Part shown: positions 44,120-53,010 of the stretch, in pieces
Numbering within the stretch: position 1 is the first letter of the stretch
Layout of the letters: each line of letters starts with the position of its first letter
Origin: SAR86 cluster bacterium
GTDB lineage: Bacteria > Pseudomonadota > Gammaproteobacteria > Magnimaribacterales > TMED112
Direction: 5' to 3'
NCBI GenBank assembly: GCA_003331605.1
Contig: QOPD01000001.1
Location: 83,936 to 147,935 of the forward strand
DNA: 64,000 nucleotides
Notes under the pieces: generated by a model
What the model was told of the DNA's origin: nothing
Databases searched by the model: none
Seen by the model: the letters and a program-made list of their open reading frames with translations, nothing else
Program-made: the position numbers and the translations under genes

Positions 44120-45094
44120 ATGTTGCCAGATATTTTAAAAAACAATCTAAGCATTCCAGTTGTTGCTGCGCCTCTGTTCATTATTTCAAGACCAAACCTT
44201 GTGATTGCTCAATGCAAAGCAGGCGTTGTGGGGTCTTTTCCGGCACTCAATGCCAGACCTCAAGAACTACTATCAGATTGGATCAAAGAAATTAAAGATG
44301 AGTTGGGTGAATATCAAGCACAAAACCCTACCAAGAAAGTTGCCCCCTTTGCAGTCAATCAAATTTGTCACCTGTCAAACGACAGGCTGTTGGCTGATGT
44401 TGAGACGTGCGTTAAGTATGAGGTGCCAATCATCATAACATCTTTACGACCGCCTGCTGATCTGGTGAAAGCAATACACTCTTATGGCGGCCTAGTATTT
44501 CATGACGTTATCAATACAAGACATGCCCAGAAAGCAGTATCTGAAGGTGTTGATGGTTTAATACTTGTTTGTGCTGGTGCTGGTGGCCATGCTGGCTCCC
44601 TATCACCATTTGCTTTGCTAAGGGAAACCAGAGAGTGGTACGATGGCACAATTTTATTATCAGGAGCAATTTCAGATGGGTATTCAGTAGCAAGTGCTTT
44701 AGCTATGGGTGCAGATCTGGCTTACGTTGGCACAAGATTTATTGCCACACAAGAATCAGAAGCCGAAGATGAGTACAAACAAATGCTGATAGACTCATCA
44801 GCCAAGGATGTGGTCTATACCAATTACTTTAGTGGTGTGCATGGTAATTATTTATCGCCATCGGTAATTAAGTCAGGCATGGATCCAGACAATTTGCCAG
44901 AAGCAGATAAAACAAAAATGAATTTTAATTCTGGTGGCAATGCAGCAAAAAAAGTATGGAAAGATATTAAGGGTTGTGGCCAAGGCCTAAGCCCAATTAA
45001 AGACTCACCAGCAGTTGCTGACTTGGTAGACAATATGAAGAAAGAGTTTGCAGAAGCATCAAAAGCCTTTACATCAAAAAGCTCTATATATTAA
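44120..45094 (+). CDS. Nitronate monooxygenase-like NAD(P)H-dependent flavin oxidoreductase
   Basis: TIM-barrel FMN protein of the nitronate monooxygenase / 2-nitropropane dioxygenase family, 324 residues. Family features are PVVAAPLFIISRPNLVIAQCKAG at the N-terminus, the CAGAGGHAGSLSPFALL block with the catalytic-type histidine, LSGAISDGYSVASALAMGADLAYVGTRF in the FMN phosphate site. The true substrate in such proteins is often unknown. A possible promoter is TTGATT and TATCTT with a 17-base spacer just upstream. Its stop shares TTAA with the next, convergent gene. Confidence 0.92.
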   Translation: MLPDILKNNLSIPVVAAPLFIISRPNLVIAQCKAGVVGSFPALNARPQELLSDWIKEIKDELGEYQAQNPTKKVAPFAVNQICHLSNDRLLADVETCVKYEVPIIITSLRPPADLVKAIHSYGGLVFHDVINTRHAQKAVSEGVDGLILVCAGAGGHAGSLSPFALLRETREWYDGTILLSGAISDGYSVASALAMGADLAYVGTRFIATQESEAEDEYKQMLIDSSAKDVVYTNYFSGVHGNYLSPSVIKSGMDPDNLPEADKTKMNFNSGGNAAKKVWKDIKGCGQGLSPIKDSPAVADLVDNMKKEFAEASKAFTSKSSIY

Positions 45095-45822
45095 ATCTGC
45101 AGCTGAAACCCAAGAAAAACTTCGTTTTCTAGATACTGAGAAGTTTTAAGCCCCATTAAAAGACCAAAGTTTTTTGTAGCGTTGTAGGTAATATCTAAGA
45201 CAGCTTTAATGTCTGTGTCGTCAGAAAACTCTATGACCAAATCATCGTTCAAACAAACCTCAACATCTGGTGCACAAGGCTCATAGTTGATTAAAGTTTC
45301 ATCGTTTACTACTTCTTTAGATAGATCTAAATAGATGCGACCTTCCCAATCATTGGCATCTCCAAATCTCAGTCCAGCCACGACACTGCCAAATGATTCG
45401 TCATTATCAAATGAGGTATCGAACGAAAAGCTTTTTATACCTCCCTCAACAAATACATCAACAACGTTCTGAAGGTTTAATGAGACAGATCCTACCGATA
45501 TTGAATTTAAAAGGTCACCTATGCCAACGTGAGCTCCAAGCCGTAAAGTGTTAACGGTCTTTTCAAACTCAGCTTGTTCGTCATCAAGCCTCCGTAGATT
45601 TGTCCCGTAAGCCACTCTGGTAGCTGTAACATATAAGGGTCCAGGTAAAGGCAGGCTACCATAAAAGCCTATGTTGTCATCTTCGTTGTAAGATAAGAGC
45701 AAACCAAGATGGCCATATGAATAATCGTTTGGCTCCTTTCCAAGCCTGCCATCTTTTGCATCTATAAAGCCAGAAGATAGCAAAAGTGATAAAACGATGA
45801 ATAAAAAATTTTTACGGATCAT
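45091..45822 (-). CDS. Putative outer-membrane beta-barrel protein
   Basis: 243 residues with a signal peptide (about 1-22, LSLLLSSGFIDA). The mature sequence alternates hydrophobic and polar residues in strand-like runs (GHLGLLLSY, GFYGSLPL, LRLGAHVGIGD, NFGLLMGLKTSQY) and ends in EVFLGFQLQI, which resembles the C-terminal beta-signal read by BamA. One cysteine pair (CAPDVEVC) may form a disulfide. No family recognised; a small orphan barrel is my best call. Confidence 0.65.
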   Translation of the reverse strand: MIRKNFLFIVLSLLLSSGFIDAKDGRLGKEPNDYSYGHLGLLLSYNEDDNIGFYGSLPLPGPLYVTATRVAYGTNLRRLDDEQAEFEKTVNTLRLGAHVGIGDLLNSISVGSVSLNLQNVVDVFVEGGIKSFSFDTSFDNDESFGSVVAGLRFGDANDWEGRIYLDLSKEVVNDETLINYEPCAPDVEVCLNDDLVIEFSDDTDIKAVLDITYNATKNFGLLMGLKTSQYLENEVFLGFQLQI

Positions 45823-45881
45823 CTTGAGATAAGTATAAACATAATTATTAACTTAAATAAGCTTTAAACAATTTAGTATCT

Positions 45882-45910
45882 TTAATAATTGCTAATGTTT
45901 TCAGTATAAT
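45882..45910 (+). promoter_or_regulatory. Candidate sigma70 promoter giving a leaderless mRNA
   Basis: TTAATA (45882-45887) and a perfect TATAAT (45905-45910) are separated by 17 bases. The ATG of the hydroxylase gene lies 7 bases after the -10 hexamer, so transcription should begin at or next to the start codon. Confidence 0.55.
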
Positions 45911-45916
45911 GATCAA

Positions 45917-46708
45917 ATGGATGTAGCCGGTTTTGTAATAGCAATATTTGCATTAATATTTTCTATTATTGCTCTAGGGTTGGCGATGCGAGCTTTATAT
46001 ATTATTGGTGTAAATGCTGGGCTCGATAAGAAAGTATCACAAAACAATCTAGCACCAGTAGTTAAATCAGCAACTCCTGTTAAAAAGTTTAAAGATCCAA
46101 TACGAACAGACGGCAATAAAATTATCTACAATGAAGAGCCTTTGATTTATGTTATTGAAGACTTTATTTCTGAAGAAGAGTGTCAACATTTTGTTAATGA
46201 ATCGCGCAGCAAGCTTGAAAGAGCTAAAACAATTGGTGGCAAAGATGGCATTTACCATGAAAATCGAACAGGTATGAACTGTTGGATACATCATGGGCAT
46301 TCAACTGTATCAAAAGCCGTCGGCGACAGAATCGCTGATTTAATTGGCTTTCCTTTGAAGAACGCTGAGTCTTTTCAGGTTGTTTACTATACCGGTGGTA
46401 CTCAATACAACGACCATCACGATGCTTTCAAGCACGACACAGATGAAGGCAAAAAACATCTTAAAAGAGGCGGACAAAGAATCTATACAGCTCTTGGATA
46501 CCTTAACGATGTCGAAGAAGGCGGAGCTACCGAATTTAGAGATTTAAATATTTCAGTTAAACCAAAAAAAGGCAGTCTTCTCGTTTGGAAGAATGTCTTG
46601 CCTGGTACAACAAAAGTTCATCCCGATTCACTCCATGCGGGAAGGCCTGTTACGAAAGGAGAAAAGTTTGCTTTCAATTTATGGTTTAGAGAAAACAAGT
46701 TTGTTTAA
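45917..46708 (+). CDS. Membrane-anchored prolyl 4-hydroxylase-like 2-oxoglutarate/Fe(II) oxygenase
   Basis: N-terminal membrane segment (about 5-31), then a P4H-type dioxygenase domain from about residue 78. The iron triad is H167-H168-D169 (HxD in DHHDAF) and H240 in LHAGRP; K250, ten residues further, is the 2-oxoglutarate-binding lysine. The mid-domain GYLNDVEEGGATEF and KPKKGSLLVWKN match prolyl 4-hydroxylases. Substrate unknown. It is likely monocistronic or read into uvrD 4 bases downstream. Confidence 0.9.
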   Translation: MDVAGFVIAIFALIFSIIALGLAMRALYIIGVNAGLDKKVSQNNLAPVVKSATPVKKFKDPIRTDGNKIIYNEEPLIYVIEDFISEEECQHFVNESRSKLERAKTIGGKDGIYHENRTGMNCWIHHGHSTVSKAVGDRIADLIGFPLKNAESFQVVYYTGGTQYNDHHDAFKHDTDEGKKHLKRGGQRIYTALGYLNDVEEGGATEFRDLNISVKPKKGSLLVWKNVLPGTTKVHPDSLHAGRPVTKGEKFAFNLWFRENKFV

Positions 46709-46711
46709 ACC

Positions 46712-48883
46712 ATGGATGTATCTTTCATTCTTGATGATCTTAATGACGAGCAGCGCAAAGCTGTAACATCTGAGTCAAAAAAACTCCTTGTTTTAGCAGG
46801 TGCTGGTTCAGGCAAAACAAAAGTTTTGGTTCACAGGATAGCTTGGCTAATAAAAGCTCTGGGCTGTTCAACTCACAGCGTGCTGGCTGTTACTTTTACC
46901 AATAAGGCAGCAAGCGAAATGACTGGTAGAATTGAATCGATTTTAGATCAGCCTATTCCAGAGTTATGGTGTGGAACTTTCCATTCAATTTCAAACAAAA
47001 TCCTTAGAAGACACTACAAAGAAGCTGGATTAGAAAGAGATTTTTCAATTCTAGATAGTGACGACCAGCTGAGAATAATTAAGCGAGTACTTAAAAGGCT
47101 AGAAATTGATGATGAACAGTGGCCTGCAGAAAAGGTTCGTTGGCAGATTAATAACTGGAAAGATGAAGGGCTAAGACCAAATGATATTGATGATAAAGGC
47201 GATTTCAATCTTGAGATTCTGAAAAAAATATATCTTGAGTATGGTAATTATTTGGATAGCGAAAACTTGCTAGATTTTGGTGAGCTAATTTTAAGATCTT
47301 ACGAATTAATTAAAAATAATACAGAACTGCAAAGTGCTTATCACAGCAAATTCCAAAATATTCTTATAGATGAGTTTCAAGACACTAATACCATCCAATT
47401 TAAATGGATAAAAAATCTTGTTGGTGAACGCACAAACGTCACAGCTGTAGGTGATGATGATCAGTCCATCTATGGTTGGCGAGGTGCGAAAATAGAAAAT
47501 ATTAATAAATTTGCAAAAGAAAAAGAAACAGAGATGGTCCGGTTGGAACAAAACTATAGATCAACAGAAAACATTCTGAATGCGGCAAATGCTGTAATTG
47601 GAAAAAATTCAAATAGACTGGGTAAAAAGCTTTGGACAGCTGGCAACAAAGGAGAGCTTATAGATGTATTTGAAGCATACAGTGAACAAGAAGAAGCAAA
47701 CTTTATATCAGATAAAGTTATTAAGATCTCTCAAGAGGGTGACCAGTACAAAGATATAGCAGTTCTGTACCGGTCAAATGCCCAATCTCGAGTAATTGAA
47801 GAATTTTTATTGCGAGAAAATTTACCATACGTTATCTATGGCGGCGTGAGGTTCTATGAAAGGTTAGAAATAAAAAATGTCATTAGTTACTTAAGGCTCT
47901 GTGTAAATTTCAATGACAATGCTGCATTTGAAAGAGCAATTGGAGCACCAACCAGAGGTATTGGCGAGAAGACGCTTGCGACAATACGAGAACATGCTAC
48001 TGAGTCAAATATATCCTTATTTGCTGCCTCCAAACAACTGATTGCAAATGATTTAATCAAAGGTAAAGGAGGTCTATCTTTAGGTGACTTTATTTCTTTC
48101 ATAGAAAAGACTTCTGAAACAATTCCTGAAATGCCACCACACGAATTTGTCGAAATGGTGATAAACCAAAGTGGACTCATTGAACACCATCTCAAAGAAA
48201 GAGGCGAAAAAGGCAAAATAAGAATAGAAAATATTAACGAGCTAATATCAGCAGTTAAATCATTTGACACACTTAATAAAGGCGAAGATCTTTCAGAGTT
48301 TGGATCAGTGATTGCTGCATTTTTAAGCTCAGTATCATTGGACATGGGAGAAACACAAGCCCATAAGGCCGATGATGCGGTGCAGTTAATGACCTTGCAC
48401 TCAGCTAAAGGGCTGGAATTTAAGTATGTGTTTATGGTGGGTATGGAAGAATCGATATTCCCGCATTCAAGATCTTCCGAAAACATTTCAGAATTAGAAG
48501 AAGAACGACGACTATGTTACGTAGGCATAACTAGAGCCAGAGCCAAACTACATCTAACCTACGCAGAATTTAGAAGGCTATATGGACAAGATTCTTATAA
48601 CCCGCCTTCAAGATTTATAAATGAAATCCCAAACGATCATTTAGAATTTGTGCGCCCAAGACAAAATTATTCCACTAGCTACTATGGGACAGTGTCTCAA
48701 ATTAAGGAGGAGCACAACGACCTTGAATTTAATCTTGGTGACAATGTGCGCCATAAAACCTTTGGTGATGGAGTAGTGCTTAGTATGGAAGGAAACGGAG
48801 ACGCTGCACGCATACAGGTAAACTTCTATGAGGTAGGAACAAAGTGGTTGGTAGCAGCTTATGCCAACCTGCAAAAAATATGA
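46712..48883 (+). CDS. uvrD: DNA helicase II UvrD
   Basis: Superfamily 1 3'-5' helicase for mismatch and excision repair. Motifs: LNDEQRKAV (Q-like), LAGAGSGKTKVLVHRIAWL (I), AVTFTNKAASEM (Ia), LIDEFQDTN (II), GDDDQSIYGWRGA (III), LEQNYRST (IV), MTLHSAKGLEFKYVFMVGMEE (V) and CYVGITRARAKLHLTYA (VI). The 723 residues and C-terminal Tudor-like end (GDNVRHKTFGDGVVLSMEG) favour UvrD over Rep. The stop overlaps the lipB start (ATGA). Confidence 0.95.
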   Translation: MDVSFILDDLNDEQRKAVTSESKKLLVLAGAGSGKTKVLVHRIAWLIKALGCSTHSVLAVTFTNKAASEMTGRIESILDQPIPELWCGTFHSISNKILRRHYKEAGLERDFSILDSDDQLRIIKRVLKRLEIDDEQWPAEKVRWQINNWKDEGLRPNDIDDKGDFNLEILKKIYLEYGNYLDSENLLDFGELILRSYELIKNNTELQSAYHSKFQNILIDEFQDTNTIQFKWIKNLVGERTNVTAVGDDDQSIYGWRGAKIENINKFAKEKETEMVRLEQNYRSTENILNAANAVIGKNSNRLGKKLWTAGNKGELIDVFEAYSEQEEANFISDKVIKISQEGDQYKDIAVLYRSNAQSRVIEEFLLRENLPYVIYGGVRFYERLEIKNVISYLRLCVNFNDNAAFERAIGAPTRGIGEKTLATIREHATESNISLFAASKQLIANDLIKGKGGLSLGDFISFIEKTSETIPEMPPHEFVEMVINQSGLIEHHLKERGEKGKIRIENINELISAVKSFDTLNKGEDLSEFGSVIAAFLSSVSLDMGETQAHKADDAVQLMTLHSAKGLEFKYVFMVGMEESIFPHSRSSENISELEEERRLCYVGITRARAKLHLTYAEFRRLYGQDSYNPPSRFINEIPNDHLEFVRPRQNYSTSYYGTVSQIKEEHNDLEFNLGDNVRHKTFGDGVVLSMEGNGDAARIQVNFYEVGTKWLVAAYANLQKI

Positions 48884-49473
48884 GCATAGAAACTATCGAC
48901 AAAGGTCTCATAGACTATCAAGAGAGCCATCAGGAGATGTTAGATCTGATTAAATCCACATTACGTAAGAGTCAAATATGGCACCTAGAACATTTTCCAG
49001 TCTACACCATTGGTATTAGTGAAAAGTTCATAAAAGAGGATGATAATCAAACAATTCCAATTATAAAAACTGATCGTGGCGGCAAAATTACATATCATGG
49101 CCCAGGCCAGCTGGTGTTTTATTTTATGTTGGACTTAAAAAAAATGCCTTTTCGGCCTACTGATTTGACGAAAACTATATTAAATAAAACGTCCCAAGTT
49201 TTTGGTAGTATTGATCTTGATCATGACTTAAATTTCACAGACCCAGGCATATATATTAAAGAACAGAAAGTTGCATCCATTGGCATGAGGATAAAGAATA
49301 ACTTTTCATACCACGGCATTAGCATAAACTATAATACCGACTTAGAAGCTTTTAATAGTATCAACCCCTGTGGTTTAAATATAAAAGCTTGTAATTTGCT
49401 GGAATATATAAATATTAATAAAGAATACTTACATAATAGGCTACTACAAGAATACCGAGAGTTAGATAAATAA
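48880..49473 (+). CDS. lipB: Octanoyl-[acyl-carrier-protein]-protein octanoyltransferase
   Basis: Transfers octanoyl from acyl carrier protein to lipoyl domains. Motifs are [28 protein letters not shown] with the catalytic lysine, and [13 protein letters not shown] with the catalytic cysteine. The ORF-track start at 48844 is inside uvrD; ATG 48880 ([14 protein letters not shown]) is the family start and overlaps the uvrD stop by 4 bases, giving 197 residues. It is coupled to lipA by TAATG. Confidence 0.95.
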   Translation: MSIETIDKGLIDYQESHQEMLDLIKSTLRKSQIWHLEHFPVYTIGISEKFIKEDDNQTIPIIKTDRGGKITYHGPGQLVFYFMLDLKKMPFRPTDLTKTILNKTSQVFGSIDLDHDLNFTDPGIYIKEQKVASIGMRIKNNFSYHGISINYNTDLEAFNSINPCGLNIKACNLLEYININKEYLHNRLLQEYRELDK

Positions 49474-50441
49474 TGAAAAATATTATCCCAACTGTAAAAA
49501 TTGTTAATCATGCTGGAGTCTCATCAGTCAAAGATGGTATGAAAGGAAATTTATATTCACAGGTCGAGAGAGAACAAAAACCTAAGTGGATACGTATCAC
49601 TGCAAATCATGCAAATAAAAATTTTGAATTAATAAAATCTAAAGTTAACAATCTGCAATTGAGTACTGTCTGCGAAGAAGCTAAATGCCCCAACCTTTCG
49701 GAATGCTGGTCGAGAGGAACAGCAACATTTATGGTTATGGGTGACACTTGTACAAGAGCATGCCAATTTTGTTCGGTTAATACAGGCAATCCCAAAGGAT
49801 GGCTTGATGCAGATGAGCCAAGAAAGATAGCAGAAACCGTCGAGCTTATGGACATTAAGTATGTTGTACTTACCTGTGTAACTAGAGATGATTTGGCCGA
49901 TGGTGGAGCAGCACACTTTGCAGAAACAGTAGCAGAAATTAAAAACAAGAACCAGATTATCGAGGTTGAGGTACTTACTTCAGACTTCAATGGCAATGAT
50001 GAAGCCATTGCGACTATAGTGAGTTCACCTATAAAGGTCTTTGCACAAAATATAGAAACAGTTGAAAGGCTGACCCATCCTATTAGGGATCCGCGTGCAG
50101 GCTATAAGAAGACACTAACAGTTTTACAAAGAGCCAAGGAACTCAATCCAAATATCCTAACAAAATCAAGCATCATTCTTGGTATGGGGGAAACAGACAA
50201 AGAAATCTATCAGACATTTAGCGATCTTAGAGCTCATAACGTTGATATTGTTACCCTTGGTCAATACTTAAGACCAACCCTAAATCATCATCCTATTGAT
50301 AGGTGGGTCACGCCAGAAGAGTTTGAAGAATACCGAATACAAGGACTAAAATATGGGTTTCTTGAAGTTGTATCTGGTCCTATGGTAAGGTCTAGCTATA
50401 GAGCTGAAAGAGCACTGGATTTTAATAACGCAGGATTATAA
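49473..50441 (+). CDS. lipA: Lipoyl synthase
   Basis: Radical SAM enzyme that inserts two sulfurs into octanoyl groups. Both iron-sulfur clusters are marked: the auxiliary cluster by [13 protein letters not shown] and the radical SAM cluster by CTRACQFC. The C-terminal [14 protein letters not shown] supplies the serine ligand region. The 322 residues are standard. It forms a unit with lipB, sharing one base. Confidence 0.97.
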   Translation: MKNIIPTVKIVNHAGVSSVKDGMKGNLYSQVEREQKPKWIRITANHANKNFELIKSKVNNLQLSTVCEEAKCPNLSECWSRGTATFMVMGDTCTRACQFCSVNTGNPKGWLDADEPRKIAETVELMDIKYVVLTCVTRDDLADGGAAHFAETVAEIKNKNQIIEVEVLTSDFNGNDEAIATIVSSPIKVFAQNIETVERLTHPIRDPRAGYKKTLTVLQRAKELNPNILTKSSIILGMGETDKEIYQTFSDLRAHNVDIVTLGQYLRPTLNHHPIDRWVTPEEFEEYRIQGLKYGFLEVVSGPMVRSSYRAERALDFNNAGL

Positions 50442-50444
50442 AAA

Positions 50445-51188
50445 ATGATTTTAATTTCACCAGCCAAAAGACTTATCGATAGAGAAAATACCAGCAGCCT
50501 AAAGAGCAGCGAACCAATTTTTCAGTCTGAGGCAAATAAGCTGGCTGAGCAAATGGCAAAATTAAGCAGCAAAGAGCTACAGTCTTTAATGGGAGTAAGC
50601 GAAGACATTGCCAAACTTAATCAACATAGATACAACAACTGGAACAATACTAACAATCTTGAGAATAGAGCCATTTTCCAGTTTGAGGGTGATGTTTACA
50701 AAAACTTAGATGCATCTAGTTTAAGCAACGAAGAACAAGATTATCTAAACAAAAATTTAAGAATTTTATCGGGTATTTATGGGTTATTGAAACCTTCAGA
50801 TTCAATGAACCCTTACAGACTTGAAATGGGCACAAAGCATGATTTCCTAGGAAACAAAAGTTTGTATGAGTTTTGGGGCAGCAAGATAGCCGATGCTATT
50901 AATAGAGAGCTTGGCGAAAATTATTTGTTTAATTTGGCTTCAGAGGAATATTATGCAGCAGTAAAAAAACACCTTAATTCAAATAGGGTGGTAAATTTTA
51001 AATTTGCTTCGCTTAAGGATGGAAAGTTAAAGGTGGTTGGTATTATTGCCAAAAGGGCCAGAGGTGAGATGGCAAGGTTTCTTATTAAAAACAAAGTCAG
51101 CTCTATTGATCCAATCAAAAAATTTTCTTCGCTAGGGTTTAGTTTCCAAGAATTTAAAGATAACGAATTTGTTTTTGTTCAGAAATAG
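50445..51188 (+). CDS. yaaA: Peroxide stress protein YaaA (DUF328/UPF0246)
   Basis: 247 residues beginning MILISPAKRLIDR, the family start, with KELQSLMGVSEDIAKLN, FEGDVYKNLDA, LSGIYGLLKPSDSMNPYRLEMGT, and IAKRARGEMARFLI. In Escherichia coli YaaA lowers free iron under hydrogen peroxide stress and binds DNA-like structures. It follows lipA by 3 bases and may be co-transcribed. Confidence 0.95.
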   Translation: MILISPAKRLIDRENTSSLKSSEPIFQSEANKLAEQMAKLSSKELQSLMGVSEDIAKLNQHRYNNWNNTNNLENRAIFQFEGDVYKNLDASSLSNEEQDYLNKNLRILSGIYGLLKPSDSMNPYRLEMGTKHDFLGNKSLYEFWGSKIADAINRELGENYLFNLASEEYYAAVKKHLNSNRVVNFKFASLKDGKLKVVGIIAKRARGEMARFLIKNKVSSIDPIKKFSSLGFSFQEFKDNEFVFVQK

Positions 51189-51191
51189 TGC

Positions 51192-51344
51192 TTAAGAATT
51201 TTCTCGACCTATAAGTTCATCAACTATCTCTAAAAGCTCATCAACCATTTCAAATGTCTCGTGAAATGACAGTACAACTTCTCGATCCTTGCTAAGCAGA
51301 ACCAAGCCTTTTCGAAGTTCTTGTAGTTTATCTATATTGCTCAT
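51192..51344 (-). CDS. Hypothetical 50-residue acidic helical microprotein
   Basis: Too short for the ORF track. Reading on the minus strand, ATG 51344 to TAA 51192 gives MSNIDKLQELRKGLVLLSKD and ends FEMVDELLEIVDELIGRENS. Leucine and isoleucine spacing suggests one or two amphipathic helices. It is the only open frame in the 293-base gap between yaaA and rpoH and ends 3 bases from the yaaA stop. Not recognised. Start is a plain ATG; no strong ribosome binding site is evident. Confidence 0.5.
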   Translation of the reverse strand: MSNIDKLQELRKGLVLLSKDREVVLSFHETFEMVDELLEIVDELIGRENS

Positions 51345-51434
51345 CGTAAGCGTGTATTCTAATGAACTTTTCTGTCAAAGTAACGTCAAATTTATTTGAA
51401 AAATGGCATTTTTTAGTGCTAATATATCTATCCG

Positions 51435-51463
51435 TTGCTAAAAAGATAAATAATCTTTATAGT
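51435..51463 (+). promoter_or_regulatory. Candidate sigma70 promoter of rpoH with an inverted repeat in the spacer
   Basis: TTGCTA (51435-51440) and TATAGT (51458-51463) are spaced by 17 bases. A 6-base inverted repeat (AAAGAT / ATCTTT, 51442-51458) fills the spacer and could bind a dimeric regulator or form a cruciform. Expected leader before ATG 51482 is about 12 bases. Confidence 0.6.
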
Positions 51464-51481
51464 AGCATATAAGAATTAGTT

Positions 51482-52330
51482 ATGAGTTACGCATTAGCTT
51501 TAGCAAACCCAGGGTCAGACATAGATAAATATTTGGCCCAGGTTTATACAATACCTGTTCTAACTAGAGAAGAGGAGCTCGAGCTCACCCAAGAATTCTT
51601 CAAGACAGAAGACGTAAAACTTGCACACAAACTAGTTATTTCTCATCTAAGGTTCGTTGTGCATATTGCAAAATCCTATGCTGGTTATGGTTTGCCACTG
51701 GCAGATATTATTCAAGAAGGCAATGTTGGTCTCTTGAAAGCAGTCAAGAAATTTGATCCAGAGAAAGGAGTTAGGCTCGTTTCATTTGCCGTTCACTGGA
51801 TTAGAGCAGAGATACACGAGTTTATTCTTAAAAATTGGAGAATAGTAAAAATTGCAACAACAAAAGCCCAAAGAAAATTATTTTTTAATCTTAGAAGCAA
51901 AAAACAATCCACTGGCTGGCTCACTGACGTCGAAGCTAAAAAAATCGCTAAAGATTTGGATGTTTCTGTTAAAGAAGTTATGCATATGGAAAATAGACTT
52001 AATTCAACAGATTCTGCATTCGATCTTGGTGCTGACGATGAAGACGATGAAAGAGCTTTCTCTCCAAGCCAATACCTAGAAGATCACTCATTTAGCCCAG
52101 AGCTCATTGTTGAGCAAGAAAACTATGAGCAAATTAATCATGGTGCGCTTTTAAAGGGAGTTGCTAATTTAGATAGAAGATCACAAGAAATTATCAGATC
52201 AAGATGGCTGGATGATGAAAAGCTAACTCTTAATGAGTTAGCAGATAAGTTTGATATATCCGCAGAAAGAATTAGACAAATTGAGGCAACAGCATTTAAA
52301 AAGCTTAAAAACAATCTTGTTAATGTCTAA
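51482..52330 (+). CDS. rpoH: RNA polymerase sigma factor RpoH (sigma32)
   Basis: Heat-shock sigma factor. Region 1.2/2 has YLAQVYTIPVLTREEE and DIIQEGNVGLLKAVKKFDP; the RpoH-specific element QRKLFFNLRSKK (RpoH box, chaperone and FtsH control) is exact in type; region 4 ends NELADKFDISAERIRQIEATAFKKL. The 282 residues are standard. It stands alone with its own promoter; ftsX, which often lies upstream, is not here. Confidence 0.97.
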   Translation: MSYALALANPGSDIDKYLAQVYTIPVLTREEELELTQEFFKTEDVKLAHKLVISHLRFVVHIAKSYAGYGLPLADIIQEGNVGLLKAVKKFDPEKGVRLVSFAVHWIRAEIHEFILKNWRIVKIATTKAQRKLFFNLRSKKQSTGWLTDVEAKKIAKDLDVSVKEVMHMENRLNSTDSAFDLGADDEDDERAFSPSQYLEDHSFSPELIVEQENYEQINHGALLKGVANLDRRSQEIIRSRWLDDEKLTLNELADKFDISAERIRQIEATAFKKLKNNLVNV

Positions 52331-52391
52331 AAATCTAATTCATTTATAATCACACTTCTCCCTCGATTAATTTCCATAATAAAATCTTAGG

Positions 52392-53009
52392 ATGATTAGA
52401 ACTTATAGCTCACGCGCTGGAAGGTTATCGGATACAAATAAAGGGTATCTAGAACTTGCATCTAAGTGCTTGGTTGAGCTTGGCTATGTTCCTAAATCTT
52501 CTAAACCTTGTGCACTTGATATTGGTTTTGGTGATGCACAATCGTTTTCAGAGGATGTGATTGCCAACCAAGATATAATTTTTATTGGGGTTGAACCCTA
52601 TAAAAAAGGCTTTGCTCGTGCAGTTGAATTCTATGAAAAGCATTTGCCAAAAAACTTATACCTTTATAATGGTTGTGCCATTGAGTATCTGAAGGCCGCA
52701 AAACAAAAATTTAACTTTATAAGGATCCATTTTCCAGACCCTTGGCCGAAGAAAAAGCACGCAAAAAGAAGATTGATATCAAAAGAGTTCTTAGCTCTTT
52801 TACATAAAAAGATTGTGAAGCAAGGCCAAATTCAAATAGTAACCGACTCTGCTATTTATCAAGACCATATCGAGGAAGCTATTAAGGCACAAAATAGGTT
52901 GGTTTTGGTTGATGCCAGTGTTCCCATTTCATTCAAAGTATCAACTTTTCACAACAAAGGGCTGAAGAAAGGACATACAATCAAAGAATACAATCTAGCA
53001 CTAAACTGA
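52392..53009 (+). CDS. trmB: tRNA (guanine46-N7)-methyltransferase
   Basis: SAM-dependent methylation of G46 in the tRNA variable loop. The 205-residue sequence has the TrmB pattern: RTYSSRAGRLS at the N-terminus, LDIGFGDAQSF as SAM loop, and the signature FPDPWPKKKHAKRRL. A TATAAT hexamer lies at 52345-52350 in the 61-base gap after rpoH, but no clear -35 is seen. The next gene begins one base after the stop. Confidence 0.94.
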   Translation: MIRTYSSRAGRLSDTNKGYLELASKCLVELGYVPKSSKPCALDIGFGDAQSFSEDVIANQDIIFIGVEPYKKGFARAVEFYEKHLPKNLYLYNGCAIEYLKAAKQKFNFIRIHFPDPWPKKKHAKRRLISKEFLALLHKKIVKQGQIQIVTDSAIYQDHIEEAIKAQNRLVLVDASVPISFKVSTFHNKGLKKGHTIKEYNLALN

Positions 53010-53010
53010 T

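Noticed and set aside
47887-48486. 199-residue minus-strand ORF opposite uvrD
   Set aside because: It lies wholly within the conserved helicase gene in an antisense frame; composition is Ser-rich and lacks any domain. A shadow of codon bias.
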